This document shows positions 17,101 through 25,625 of a DNA stretch of 64,000 bases, in pieces. The position numbers were made by a program, and so were the translations under genes. Location: positions 1 through 64,000 of the forward strand of contig JAQVJY010000006.1 in the NCBI GenBank assembly GCA_028694915.1. Direction: 5' to 3'. The stretch is from Paludibacteraceae bacterium (GTDB lineage: Bacteria; Bacteroidota; Bacteroidia; Bacteroidales; Paludibacteraceae). The notes under the pieces are model-generated. The model was given only the letters and a program-made list of their open reading frames with translations, made no database searches and was not told the origin of the DNA. Within the stretch, counting starts at the first letter, position 1. The number at the start of each line of letters is the position of its first letter.

Positions 17101-18373
17101 TCAATTAATTGATACCCAAATTATTTCAAAATATGCTCGAGCCTATTTGAAAACCGTTTTTGAGAAGGTAGATGTACAAAAAGGAACAATTACAGATACT
17201 TTCAAAAAAATTTATCAAATCAAAGGCGAAGATAAAAAAGATCGCAGCAAACATAGCCATCACGCCGTTGATGCTGCTACTTTGACTTTAATTCCTGGCT
17301 CTGCCCGACGCGAGGCAATTTTACGGGAATATTACAAAGCGGAAGAAAACAAACAAAAGTATCATACAAAACCGTATGAAAACTATGATTCGTCACATAT
17401 TCACGACATAGAAAACAGTGTGATTATCAATCATATTCCGCACGACAAGACATTAACGGAAACTTTTAAGAAAATTACTATTTCTAAAAATGGAAAGAAG
17501 ATTAATACTTTGACACAGGGCGACAATATCAGGGGACAACTTCACAAAGAAACTTTTCTTGGAGCCGTAAAACCTAATCAACTCAATGAAAATGGTTATC
17601 CTGTAAAAGATACCGAAGGAAAATATTTAACGCAAAAAGAAGGCAATAACGATGTGATTAGATATGTTAAGCGAGATAAAATTGAGAATGTCAACATCAA
17701 TGACATTGTAGATGCCGCATTAAAAAAATATATTGAAAAACAGTTATCAGACGGAACTTCCAAAACAGAGTTAAAAGATTTTAATGGCAAAATTATTCGC
17801 CATATTAGGTTCTTTACTTCTGTTAAAAATCCGCTTGCTGTAAAGCAACAAACCTATATGTCTCAAAAAAAGGAAAAAGTGTACAAGCAAAGATACTATG
17901 CAGAAGTTACAGGGCTGTATTTAATGTGTAAATATACAAGAGAAAATTCAAAGCCGCTATTTCAAACCTATTATCTTTTTGATATTAGCGAAAATAGAAA
18001 AATGGGATTAGAAAAAATTCCGCAAACAATTTTAGATAATAAACAAAATAAGTTTAATTTGGATTGTGTTTTGAAATCCGGCAAAAAAGTTTTACTGTAC
18101 AAAGATAATCCAGAAGAGGCAATGGAAAATATAAATGATAGACTCTATGTAATTCTCGGTTTTGAATCACCGTTTAAAATACAATTAAAAAAGCATATTA
18201 ATGCTGAACCCGATAAAGATTTGGGGAAAGGCGAAAATATTAAAGATTGGAATAAGATGCCCCCAAAAGTTAGATGTAGCGTTAATGGACTAAATTTCCT
18301 TCTTGAAGGCAAAGATTTTGAAATGAATTTAGATGGGAGTATAAAATTAACAAATGAATTGAGATGTATTTAA
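14195..18373 (+). CDS. cas9: CRISPR-associated endonuclease Cas9, subtype II-C
   Basis: This 1392-residue protein is the RNA-guided effector nuclease. RuvC-I has Asp8 in LGLDLGTNSIGWAI; the Arg-rich bridge helix follows (ERRKNRGKRRLYNAKRYRKW, about 53-72). RuvC-II has Glu736 in VVEMARELN, and RuvC-III has His1023 and Asp1026 in KHSHHAVDAATL. The HNH domain starts at the Cys-containing ECRCMYTGKMI; its catalytic His is His849 in IMHTFP. The residue before it is Met848, where the relatives I recall have Glu or Asp that binds metal, so the HNH cut may be weakened. Length and HNH layout fit the Bacteroides-type II-C group. The other catalytic residues are intact and the frame is unbroken. Confidence 0.97.
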   Translation: MAKILGLDLGTNSIGWAIRETEDEHNQIIDNGVLIFQKGVGDGKSGEFSLAAERRKNRGKRRLYNAKRYRKWELLKIMVENGMCPLTIDELRLWCVGNWQQVDIEVINKETGEISREKRWKNKGRIYPINNVDFQNWLAFDPVIFGRKGMSNNGKPIRKNPYDLRCELIENKEENEYLKKLRIGRALYHLVQRRGFKSSRKSGQSAYAKNEDIEKLKTENQDFQIALLAKEKLDKGGRFRASGVIQRQYFDDEFYAICTKQNLSKELMEKLHKAIYFVRPLRSQKGLVGNCTLEKGKPRIPISHPKFEEFRALQFINNIKWKETGVESFEPIPMSLRKKIFEELFFRKLTSGKNKGKVNADNYFKYEDIIKNYSSNGTYEFNYKNLPNVSTCPFIALLMNVFDGEWTDKFIQDDNAYGINWEGLKISYKVKYGKKKDKEVTLKIDEIWHLLFDYLQTQDKKEDLKTFCVNVLGFEEEKAIAFSEIDIPQGYGSLSYKAIARILPFLQQGFIYSEAVSFANLKKVLGNNFDQKREQTKEIIAETILGVGKTKEKLNIVNGLIQIFFGENEYPKPVGLDQGIAYNVYKEECETYINTNWATKTDDEKEDIWKLYAKFLNGDQTIEEKASGKPTIDYYKLPRLDEAIKQRLKVDLNVSETSLKYLYHPSDIDMYPVSTTEKEVEINGYQTTIKLLESPQPPSKGWKNPMAMRTLHELRHLLNYLLKIGKIDKGTKIVVEMARELNDANKRWAIQTYQRYREAENIEFAKAIVGVVKEKYPNLNENDIENVNKVRLWWEQIDNNDEVYKQIKELKEDVQKYRLWKEQECRCMYTGKMINITNLFDPTQTQIMHTFPIKVSFDSSLSNLTVGDAYYNAEIQKTKIPTQLENYSKDAFINGRTYPPIEPHLKKWKEKVEHLKDLIDDNKKRTKKTQDPETKKNLIQKRHLLQFDYWSKKVETFTAKEIPSKWKNSQLIDTQIISKYARAYLKTVFEKVDVQKGTITDTFKKIYQIKGEDKKDRSKHSHHAVDAATLTLIPGSARREAILREYYKAEENKQKYHTKPYENYDSSHIHDIENSVIINHIPHDKTLTETFKKITISKNGKKINTLTQGDNIRGQLHKETFLGAVKPNQLNENGYPVKDTEGKYLTQKEGNNDVIRYVKRDKIENVNINDIVDAALKKYIEKQLSDGTSKTELKDFNGKIIRHIRFFTSVKNPLAVKQQTYMSQKKEKVYKQRYYAEVTGLYLMCKYTRENSKPLFQTYYLFDISENRKMGLEKIPQTILDNKQNKFNLDCVLKSGKKVLLYKDNPEEAMENINDRLYVILGFESPFKIQLKKHINAEPDKDLGKGENIKDWNKMPPKVRCSVNGLNFLLEGKDFEMNLDGSIKLTNELRCI

Positions 18374-18428
18374 TGCAGTTGATTTAATAGCAAATTAGTT
18401 TTTATACAATTAGCTCAAATCAGAAATT

Positions 18429-19040
18429 ATGCAGTTTGAAGTAGGACATATTTATCATATCTACAATCAAGGAAATAACCGCCAACCGATTTTCTTTGAG
18501 CGGGAACATTATCTGTTCTTTTTACAGAAGATGCGGGCGTATTTGCTGCCTTACTCTGATATATTGGCTTATTGCTTGATGCCTAATCATTTTCACGTGA
18601 TGGTGGAGGTGAAATCAACTGAAAGTGGGGGCGCGACTTTGAGTCGCACTCCCACTAACATGGCTTCTAGTCAGTCCGATTCATTGAATAGATCGATAGG
18701 TATTTTACTCGCATCCTATACGCGAGCCATAAACAAACAACAAAACAGAAGTGGTTCTTTATTTCGTCCCAAAACAAAAGCTGAATGTCTCACTAAGCCC
18801 GAGGGCATTACGCCATCGTTTTACAGGACATCAGTGGGTACTATTATAAACACACATCATGCAGAAACTCACTATCCTCAAGTTTGTTTTAATTATATTC
18901 ATCAAAACCCAGTCAAAGCTGGCTTTGTAAATCAAGCGGAAGGTTGGGAATTTTCTTCCTGTCGCGATGTGTGCGGTATACGTCACGGCACATTAATAGC
19001 CAAAGGTAGAATAAGTGAACTTCGATTAATAGCTGAGTAA
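18429..19040 (+). CDS. REP-associated tyrosine transposase (Y1/HUH)
   Basis: The 203-residue protein has the single-strand transposase fold of the RAYT/Y1 family: opening VGHIYHIYNQGNNRQPIFF, the HUH motif in PNHFHVMVEVK, the catalytic Tyr in LLASYTRAINKQ, and the C-terminal FNYIHQNPVKAGFV. Such enzymes act on palindromic REP-like sites. It sits 55 bases after cas9 and 49 bases before cas1 on the same strand, inside the cas operon. An inserted segment after MVEVK (SGGATLSRTPTN) is encoded by a near-perfect palindrome at 18624-18656. It looks intact; whether it is domesticated or a passenger is unknown. Confidence 0.9.
   Translation: MQFEVGHIYHIYNQGNNRQPIFFEREHYLFFLQKMRAYLLPYSDILAYCLMPNHFHVMVEVKSTESGGATLSRTPTNMASSQSDSLNRSIGILLASYTRAINKQQNRSGSLFRPKTKAECLTKPEGITPSFYRTSVGTIINTHHAETHYPQVCFNYIHQNPVKAGFVNQAEGWEFSSCRDVCGIRHGTLIAKGRISELRLIAE
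18624..18656. repeat. 15-bp-arm palindrome inside the transposase gene
   Basis: Two 15-base arms around the loop TTG pair apart from one G-T pair and one mismatch. The GC-rich palindrome stands out from the AT-rich gene, adds about 11 in-frame codons, and looks like a REP-type element inserted into its own transposase gene. Confidence 0.6.
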
Positions 19041-19072
19041 GGTTGATTTTTGGTAAGTATGAGCCTTACTCA
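19034..19072. repeat. Inverted repeat at the end of the transposase gene
   Basis: TGAGTAAGG (19034-19042) and CCTTACTCA (19064-19072) form a 9-bp perfect stem that contains the transposase stop codon. It has no T run. It may be the 3' recognition hairpin of the transposase or a weak attenuator before cas1. Confidence 0.5.
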
Positions 19073-19089
19073 ATTAAATAGGTATACTT

Positions 19090-20359
<1,270 letters not shown>

Positions 20360-20383
20360 AATACAAAAATGGTAGTTATAAAG

Positions 20384-20414
20384 AAAAATCCCGCTTCAAT
20401 GAGGCGGGATTTTT
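20384..20414. terminator. Two-way terminator between cas2 and the CRISPR array
   Basis: AAAAATCCCGC and GCGGGATTTTT form an 11-bp perfect stem with A and T runs on either side. It can end both the plus-strand cas transcript and minus-strand transcripts that leave the array. Its AATCCCGC core equals that of the tracrRNA terminator. Confidence 0.8.
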
Positions 20415-20467
20415 TAATTCTAAAACAGCTAGTAACTAATTGTGAGTGAATGACTAATAAATAGTAT
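20415..20467. other. Short region between terminator and first repeat (possible leader)
   Basis: This 53-bp AT-rich stretch is the only DNA between the terminator and the first repeat on the cas2 side. Because the opposite end of the array carries the damaged repeat, this end is the better candidate for the leader where new spacers enter. That is inference. Confidence 0.4.
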
Positions 20468-22231
20468 GTTGTTTTAGAAGTCAAAGATACAAAAATTTGA
20501 AAGCAATTCACAACTGGCAAAGGTAAAGGTGCTACTTTTGCAGAGTTGTTTTAGAAGTCAAAGATACAAAAATTTGAAAGCAATTCACAACTTGAAGAAA
20601 GCCCTTTAAATGCTCAAATCAGTTGTTTTAGAAGTCAAAGATACAAAAATTTGAAAGCAATTCACAACTCATTACCAAAAAAGAAGGTGAAATTTCCCGT
20701 TGTTTTAGAAGTCAAAGATACAAAAATTTGAAAGCAATTCACAACCATTTAACTCGTTGTTTAAAAAGTATTTAGGTTGTTTTAGAAGTCAAAGATACAA
20801 AAATTTGAAAGCAATTCACAACTTACGGAGTTAAAGGATTGCTCACTATTTTGTTGTTTTAGAAGTCAAAGATACAAAAATTTGAAAGCAATTCACAACG
20901 AAGGATTCAATGCTAATTGGGATAGTGTTGTTGTTTTAGAAGTCAAAGATACAAAAATTTGAAAGCAATTCACAACGCTTCCGTTCTTACTACTCTTGTT
21001 ACATTGGTTGTTTTAGAAGTCAAAGATACAAAAATTTGAAAGCAATTCACAACAGGTTGTTTTCCACTGATCATACTTGGCTGGTTGTTTTAGAAGTCAA
21101 AGATACAAAAATTTGAAAGCAATTCACAACCGTATGAAACAGAACTCGAAAAGTCGCTCAGTTGTTTTAGAAGTCAAAGATACAAAAATTTGAAAGCAAT
21201 TCACAACTGGTGTGTGCAAAGATACACCGCCTTGAAGGTTGTTTTAGAAGTCAAAGATACAAAAATTTGAAAGCAATTCACAACTATTTCCTCACAAGCC
21301 TTCCAAACGTTTTGGTTGTTTTAGAAGTCAAAGATACAAAAATTTGAAAGCAATTCACAACTCATTACGCCACAAGGTAGTATTTATAAAAGTTGTTTTA
21401 GAAGTCAAAGATACAAAAATTTGAAAGCAATTCACAACATTTCGGGTAATGTTTCTTCTTTTGTGATAGTTGTTTTAGAAGTCAAAGATACAAAAATTTG
21501 AAAGCAATTCACAACTGATAAGCCGTTAATTCATTATTATGTCGAGTTGTTTTAGAAGTCAAAGATACAAAAATTTGAAAGCAATTCACAACCGAATAAA
21601 GCTCACGACCTATCCCAACATTGTTGTTTTAGAAGTCAAAGATACAAAAATTTGAAAGCAATTCACAACGCTATTGCTTCAGGTGTCATATATTCGGTTG
21701 TTGTTTTAGAAGTCAAAGATACAAAAATTTGAAAGCAATTCACAACCACGGATGCCGCTTGAAAAAGTAATCGTTTGTTGTTTTAGAAGTCAAAGATACA
21801 AAAATTTGAAAGCAATTCACAACTCAATATGCTTTTTCAATTTAACATTTGATGTTGTTTTAGAAGTCAAAGATACAAAAATTTGAAAGCAATTCACAAC
21901 CTTTAGTGAATGTTGGTATTGGTGGAGCTGGTTGTTTTAGAAGTCAAAGATACAAAAATTTGAAAGCAATTCACAACCATTGAAAACGTACATTACTACG
22001 TTGGTCGGTTGTTTTAGAAGTCAAAGATACAAAAATTTGAAAGCAATTCACAACGGTAAAGCGTTTGCCGCTGTTACTGAATTTGTTGTTTTAGAAGTCA
22101 AAGATACAAAAATTTGAAAGCAATTCACAACCTGTTTACGTTAATCTCGAAAAGAGCGGAGGTTGTTTTAGAAGTCAAAGATACAAAAATTTGAACCAGC
22201 GGTCACTGACTGTGGGGAAGTAAAGCAATTC
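20468..22231 (-). CRISPR. CRISPR array: 22 identical 47-bp repeats plus one split repeat, 22 spacers
   Basis: Repeats start at 20468 and recur every 77 bp up to 22162. The first 22 look identical over 47 bp (in the + strand they begin GTTGTTTTAGAAGTC and end AATTCACAAC), and all 22 spacers are 30 bp and different from each other. The last repeat is whole to 22195, then broken by foreign sequence and resumed at 22222-22231. The tracrRNA anti-repeat pairs with the minus-strand reading, so crRNAs are made on the minus strand, against the cas gene direction. Each repeat holds TATCTTTG on the minus strand with GTTG 21 bases ahead of it. Confidence 0.98.
22196..22221. other. 26-bp insertion in the terminal CRISPR repeat
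   Basis: The last repeat reads normally to TTTGAA, then shows 26 foreign bases starting CCAGCGGTCACTGACTG, then resumes with AAAGCAATTC. Because TTTG is normally followed by AAAGCAATTC, the two A before the insert look duplicated. The rest of the repeat (ACAAC) is missing and replaced by flanking DNA. Confidence 0.7.
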
Positions 22232-22266
22232 CTCATCTCGGCTCCATCTTGGCTCCATCTCGGCTG
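22232..22266. repeat. 11-bp tandem repeat beside the array
   Basis: Units CGGCTCCATCT (22239-22249) and TGGCTCCATCT (22250-22260) are flanked by partial copies. The stretch is GC-richer than its surroundings and lies directly outside the damaged terminal repeat. Function unknown. Confidence 0.6.
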
Positions 22267-22315
22267 TTTTTTTAGCATTCAGAAAAGAAAAATAATGGCG
22301 CCCAACTAAATGTTT

Positions 22316-23176
22316 TTATTCAAATAGAAAATCGTATACGCGCTGAATTTGTTTACTCCAAGACGCCTCGTTATGTTTTCCGCCAGTGACCACTTCGTAT
22401 TTCATTGCTTCTGCTGGAATGCCTTTAGCAAGCGTTGCATTATAAAATGCTTGCATATTATCTACGGTTGACTCTGACTCACTATCGCCACAGATAAAAT
22501 ACAGTTTGGTGGCATGAGGGTAACGACAAGTTGTTGTGGAGATATAGCGTTCGAGATCGGTTTTGCAGTACCAAAACGAAGGAGAAATAGCACCGATGCG
22601 TCCAAAAACTGAATCCGCTTTGAAACCACCGTAATAAGAGATGAGGCCTCCTAATGAACTTCCACAGAGCATGGTGTGTTCTCTATCTGTCAATGTGCGG
22701 TACTGCGTGTTGACATAAGGTCTAATATAGTTAACGATGGCTTCTAAATAGGCGTCGCCCAGTGCAACTGAATCGTATTGTGGATTTGCAAATGGCGTGT
22801 ACTCACTCAATCGTTTTGAGGTGTTGTCGATGGCAACTACAATACCAACTTCTTTACCTTCAAGAGCTCTTGCATTGAGCATGTTATGCATACTCCAAGA
22901 ACCATACCCTCCATTTTCGAATACGTTTTGTCCATCGTGCATGTAGCAAACTGGATAGCGTTTGGTGTTATCTTTCTCATAATTAGGTGGTAGATAAACC
23001 CAAATCCGACGTTTTTGTAGTAAGTCTCCACAGTAAATGGCTTCTGGTAAACGTTGGTATTTTCCTTCTGACATCTCTGTTCCTGTGTCTGTATTTTCAG
23101 GGATGACCATTGGTGGCGTGCAAGAGAAGAGCGTAAAAACTGAAAAGATAACTCCTAAGATTAAAGATGTTTCCAT
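22316..23176 (-). CDS. Esterase-like alpha/beta-hydrolase lipoprotein
   Basis: The 286-residue protein starts with a lipoprotein signal (LFTLFSC-like box, Cys19). The rest is an alpha/beta hydrolase of the putative-esterase group related to enterochelin esterase and feruloyl/acetyl-xylan esterases: IWVYLPPNYEKDN, YMHDGQNVFENGG, the nucleophile elbow with Ser in CGSSLGGLISYYGGF, the acid in FICGDSESE, and the His in GGKHNEASW. Substrate is unknown; cell-surface or periplasmic ester cleavage is likely. No terminator is evident after it, so its transcript may run into the CRISPR array on the same strand. Confidence 0.85.
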   Translation of the reverse strand: METSLILGVIFSVFTLFSCTPPMVIPENTDTGTEMSEGKYQRLPEAIYCGDLLQKRRIWVYLPPNYEKDNTKRYPVCYMHDGQNVFENGGYGSWSMHNMLNARALEGKEVGIVVAIDNTSKRLSEYTPFANPQYDSVALGDAYLEAIVNYIRPYVNTQYRTLTDREHTMLCGSSLGGLISYYGGFKADSVFGRIGAISPSFWYCKTDLERYISTTTCRYPHATKLYFICGDSESESTVDNMQAFYNATLAKGIPAEAMKYEVVTGGKHNEASWSKQIQRVYDFLFE

Positions 23177-23256
23177 ATATTACGATTTTTAGTTTCATCT
23201 ATTTTTTATTATTTCTGTGTTGGTTACTGACAATTTTAGTTTGTGGAGATGACAGC

Positions 23257-23264
23257 CAAAGATA
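23257..23264 (-). promoter_or_regulatory. -7 promoter box of the esterase gene
   Basis: TATCTTTG on the minus strand fits TAnnTTTG and lies about 80 bases ahead of the esterase ATG. No -33 box stands out. Confidence 0.55.
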
Positions 23265-23267
23265 CAC

Positions 23268-23305
23268 AAAAAAAGAGTTCAGAATAAATCTGAACTCTTT
23301 TTTTT
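23268..23305 (-). terminator. Terminator after tRNA-Phe
   Basis: A stem with core GAGTTCAGA/TCTGAACTC, five-base loop and long flanking A and T runs lies directly downstream of the tRNA 3' end on the minus strand. Confidence 0.85.
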
Positions 23306-23306
23306 G

Positions 23307-23379
23307 TGGTACCACCAGGAATCGAACCGGGGACACAAGGATTTTCAGTCCTTTGCTCTACCAACTGAGCTATGGTACC
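23307..23379 (-). tRNA. tRNA-Phe (anticodon GAA)
   Basis: The minus strand gives acceptor GGTACCA/TGGTACC, a D arm, the anticodon arm AGGAC TGAAAAT-type with GAA in the loop, and a T arm with TTCGATT loop, discriminator A, no encoded CCA. The T stem CCCGG/CCTGG holds one C-T mismatch at its centre, a mild oddity. Confidence 0.95.
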
Positions 23380-23480
23380 AGCAGTGTTTTGCGAGTGCAA
23401 AGGTAATATTTATTTGTATTCCTGCAAAATAATTTGCTAATTTTATTCTTAAAAAAATATAACTCTCAGATTTTAAACTC

Positions 23481-24431
23481 TTAATCAATCACAATTTTTT
23501 CTATTTGATTGCCTAATTGAAGAATATAACATCCTTTTTGTAGCATAATAGCCCGGTTTCCTGCTGTTAGAATTTCGTTTCGAAGGCAGCGACCAGCCAT
23601 ATCATACAGTTTCATGGTAGTGTTTGGTTGGGCCACTTCAAAGTGAACGCTTCCATTTTCTACGTAAATTTTGCTATCGTTCGCGGAATAATTAGGAACA
23701 CTGTTGGCACATACACCAGTCATAACGGCATCTTCCCAAGTAGTACCAACACGAATGCCGTCTACTACCAACCAAATATCTGCGCTATAACCGCGTAATA
23801 CGATGTTGGCTGGGTTAATGTCAAGAGATGCTGCATCTGTGAGTGGTCCAATAAATGGTTCGGCAGGTTCTGTTTCTGAAAACGTATCAAGCAAATAAAG
23901 TGATACTGCGTCATTATTAGAACCTTCATTGATAGTGTATTTAAGCACCACTAAATATGTTTTTGAGGTGTCTAAAACTTTATTCCCATATATTTTATTC
24001 CCATTTTGGGCAAAGGTCAAACCCAATTTGTCGTCCGTATTCATAAATATACGTGCGTTGAAATTAAAGGTTTGATTATCAATTTTATTGTCGCGTAAAC
24101 AGAAAAAATAACCTTCTTTGTAAATCTTAATAGGCTGGAACATGAATGCCACATACAAATTCCCCTCGGTTACTTGATCAAATGATTTATGTAGTTGATT
24201 ACTTTCTGCGATGTCTATGACGGCTGCATTTCCAATCCCACAGCCTGCATAACCTTCAAAATTTAGCCCATTGGTTACGGTTATGGCAGAGGCGGCTCCC
24301 CATTGTGTAAACCAATTATGATTTGTTAAAACTTGGCCTTGTGCGTAATCGAAATCTTCAGTTAAAAGGGTAGCTGCAGGTGCAGTGATTGTTGTGAGTA
24401 GGGCGGCAATAACCAGCCATTGTTTTTTCAT
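23481..24431 (-). CDS. Secreted protein with type IX secretion sorting domain
   Basis: From ATG 24431 the protein has 316 residues and a signal peptide (MKKQWLVIAALLTTITAPAA). An upstream in-frame extension overlaps the promoter and was left out. The body (about 20-230) looks like a jelly-roll or laminin-G-like domain (EDFDYAQGQVLTNHNWFTQW, YVAFMFQPIKI). The last 70 residues are a T9SS type A sorting domain: MKLYDMAGRCLRNE, then GCYILQLGNQIEKIVID. The protein is therefore exported over the outer membrane by the type IX system and its tail cut off. Its activity is unknown; carbohydrate binding is possible. Confidence 0.88.
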   Translation of the reverse strand: MKKQWLVIAALLTTITAPAATLLTEDFDYAQGQVLTNHNWFTQWGAASAITVTNGLNFEGYAGCGIGNAAVIDIAESNQLHKSFDQVTEGNLYVAFMFQPIKIYKEGYFFCLRDNKIDNQTFNFNARIFMNTDDKLGLTFAQNGNKIYGNKVLDTSKTYLVVLKYTINEGSNNDAVSLYLLDTFSETEPAEPFIGPLTDAASLDINPANIVLRGYSADIWLVVDGIRVGTTWEDAVMTGVCANSVPNYSANDSKIYVENGSVHFEVAQPNTTMKLYDMAGRCLRNEILTAGNRAIMLQKGCYILQLGNQIEKIVID

Positions 24432-24504
24432 ACTTAATTTGATAAAATTTGTATATTTTTCTTGTAATTTGATGTGCGTTAGAGTCCTTTTTCGAGTTGT
24501 GTTG

Positions 24505-24512
24505 CAAAGGTA
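24505..24512 (-). promoter_or_regulatory. -7 promoter box of the T9SS cargo gene
   Basis: TACCTTTG on the minus strand fits TAnnTTTG, 73 bases ahead of ATG 24431, and supports the shorter start. Confidence 0.6.
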
Positions 24513-24570
24513 CAACTTTTAGTTTTAATAAAAAATAGAATCGTCTATTCATATAATCCCATTTTTTTAG

Positions 24571-24578
24571 TATTTTTG
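24571..24578 (+). promoter_or_regulatory. -7 promoter box of fabD
   Basis: TATTTTTG fits TAnnTTTG and lies 56 bases ahead of the fabD ATG in a divergent promoter region. Confidence 0.5.
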
Positions 24579-24634
24579 CAAGTTAACTATAGTATGTTAC
24601 TTGTTTAACCAAAACTAAAAACAACTTATTGAAA

Positions 24635-25504
24635 ATGAAAGCTTATGTATTTCCGGGCCAAGGTGCCCAATTTGTAGGAATGGGAAAAGATTTGTACGAA
24701 TCTTCAGCCTTGGCGAAAGAATTGTTTGAAAAGGCCAATGATATTCTTGGTTTTCGTATTACCGATTTGATGTTCGCAGGCGAAGCTGAGGATTTGAAAC
24801 AAACTAATGTTACTCAACCAGCTGTATTTTTACATTCGGTGATTTCAGCTTTAGTGTTAGGTGCTGATTTTAAACCTGATATGGTGGCAGGTCATTCGTT
24901 AGGCGAATTTTCTGCTTTAGTTGCTGCCAAAGCATTATCATTTGAGGATGGTTTGAAATTGGTTTCAGCGCGTGCACAAGCCATGCAAAAAGCGTGTGAA
25001 ATGCAATCTGGAACTATGGCTGCCGTACTTGGCTTATCGGATGAAAAAGTAGAAGAAGTTCTAAAAACTGTTTCCGGCGTGGTGGTTGCGGCTAATTACA
25101 ATTGCCCAGGTCAGTTAGTTATTTCTGGAGCTGTTGAAGCGGTAGATGCTGCATGCGAAAAAATGAAAGAAGCAGGTGCCAAACGTGCTTTGCGTTTACC
25201 TGTGGGCGGTGCATTCCACTCACCATTGATGGAGCCAGCTCGCGTAGAATTGGAAGCCGCTATTCGTGCCACAACTTTCCACAAACCAGTTTGTCCAGTA
25301 TACCAAAATGTAGATGCAAAACCTCATACTGAAGCGGAAGAAATTAAAGCCAATTCGATAGCTCAATTAACAGGTGCTGTACGTTGGACACAAAGTGTAG
25401 AACGTATGATTGCTGATGGAGCGGACTATTTCAAAGAACTGGGTCCTGGTAATGTATTACAAGGCTTGGTTAAAAAAATAAATGCAGAAGTAACGGCTGA
25501 ATAA
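24635..25504 (+). CDS. fabD: Malonyl-CoA:acyl-carrier-protein transacylase
   Basis: FabD moves malonyl from CoA to ACP for fatty-acid synthesis. From ATG 24635 the protein has 289 residues. Family marks are FPGQGAQFVGMG (6-17), the active-site Ser88 in AGHSLGEFSAL, Arg in SARAQAMQ, the second catalytic His in GGAFHSPLM near 200, and the closing GPGNVLQGLVKKI. It stands apart from other fab genes here. A hairpin lies between it and the flavoprotein gene. Confidence 0.96.
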   Translation: MKAYVFPGQGAQFVGMGKDLYESSALAKELFEKANDILGFRITDLMFAGEAEDLKQTNVTQPAVFLHSVISALVLGADFKPDMVAGHSLGEFSALVAAKALSFEDGLKLVSARAQAMQKACEMQSGTMAAVLGLSDEKVEEVLKTVSGVVVAANYNCPGQLVISGAVEAVDAACEKMKEAGAKRALRLPVGGAFHSPLMEPARVELEAAIRATTFHKPVCPVYQNVDAKPHTEAEEIKANSIAQLTGAVRWTQSVERMIADGADYFKELGPGNVLQGLVKKINAEVTAE

Positions 25505-25528
25505 GGTCGTTCGGTCACAATATATTAT

Positions 25529-25562
25529 TCTACAGATTGAGCGTAAATGCTCAATCTGTAGA
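25529..25562. repeat. 14-bp perfect hairpin between fabD and the flavoprotein gene
   Basis: TCTACAGATTGAGC and GCTCAATCTGTAGA form a perfect stem around GTAAAT; the flanking bases extend it by a few more pairs with one bulge. It is followed by AATAG and not a T run, so it is a poor terminator and may be a processing site or a regulatory site. Confidence 0.6.
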
Positions 25563-25625
25563 TAATAGTGAAAAATCAAGCTTCTTAGAGCGTATATCAC
25601 TCATTAGTTTTTAGTATTTTATCTT

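Noticed and set aside
20468..22195. Self-targeting spacers against genes in this window
   Set aside because: By eye none of the 22 spacers matched a gene here. This was not a computed search, so it is only an absence of evidence.
23257..23305. A possible riboswitch upstream of the esterase gene
   Set aside because: The structure is explained by the tRNA-Phe terminator followed by a TATCTTTG promoter box.
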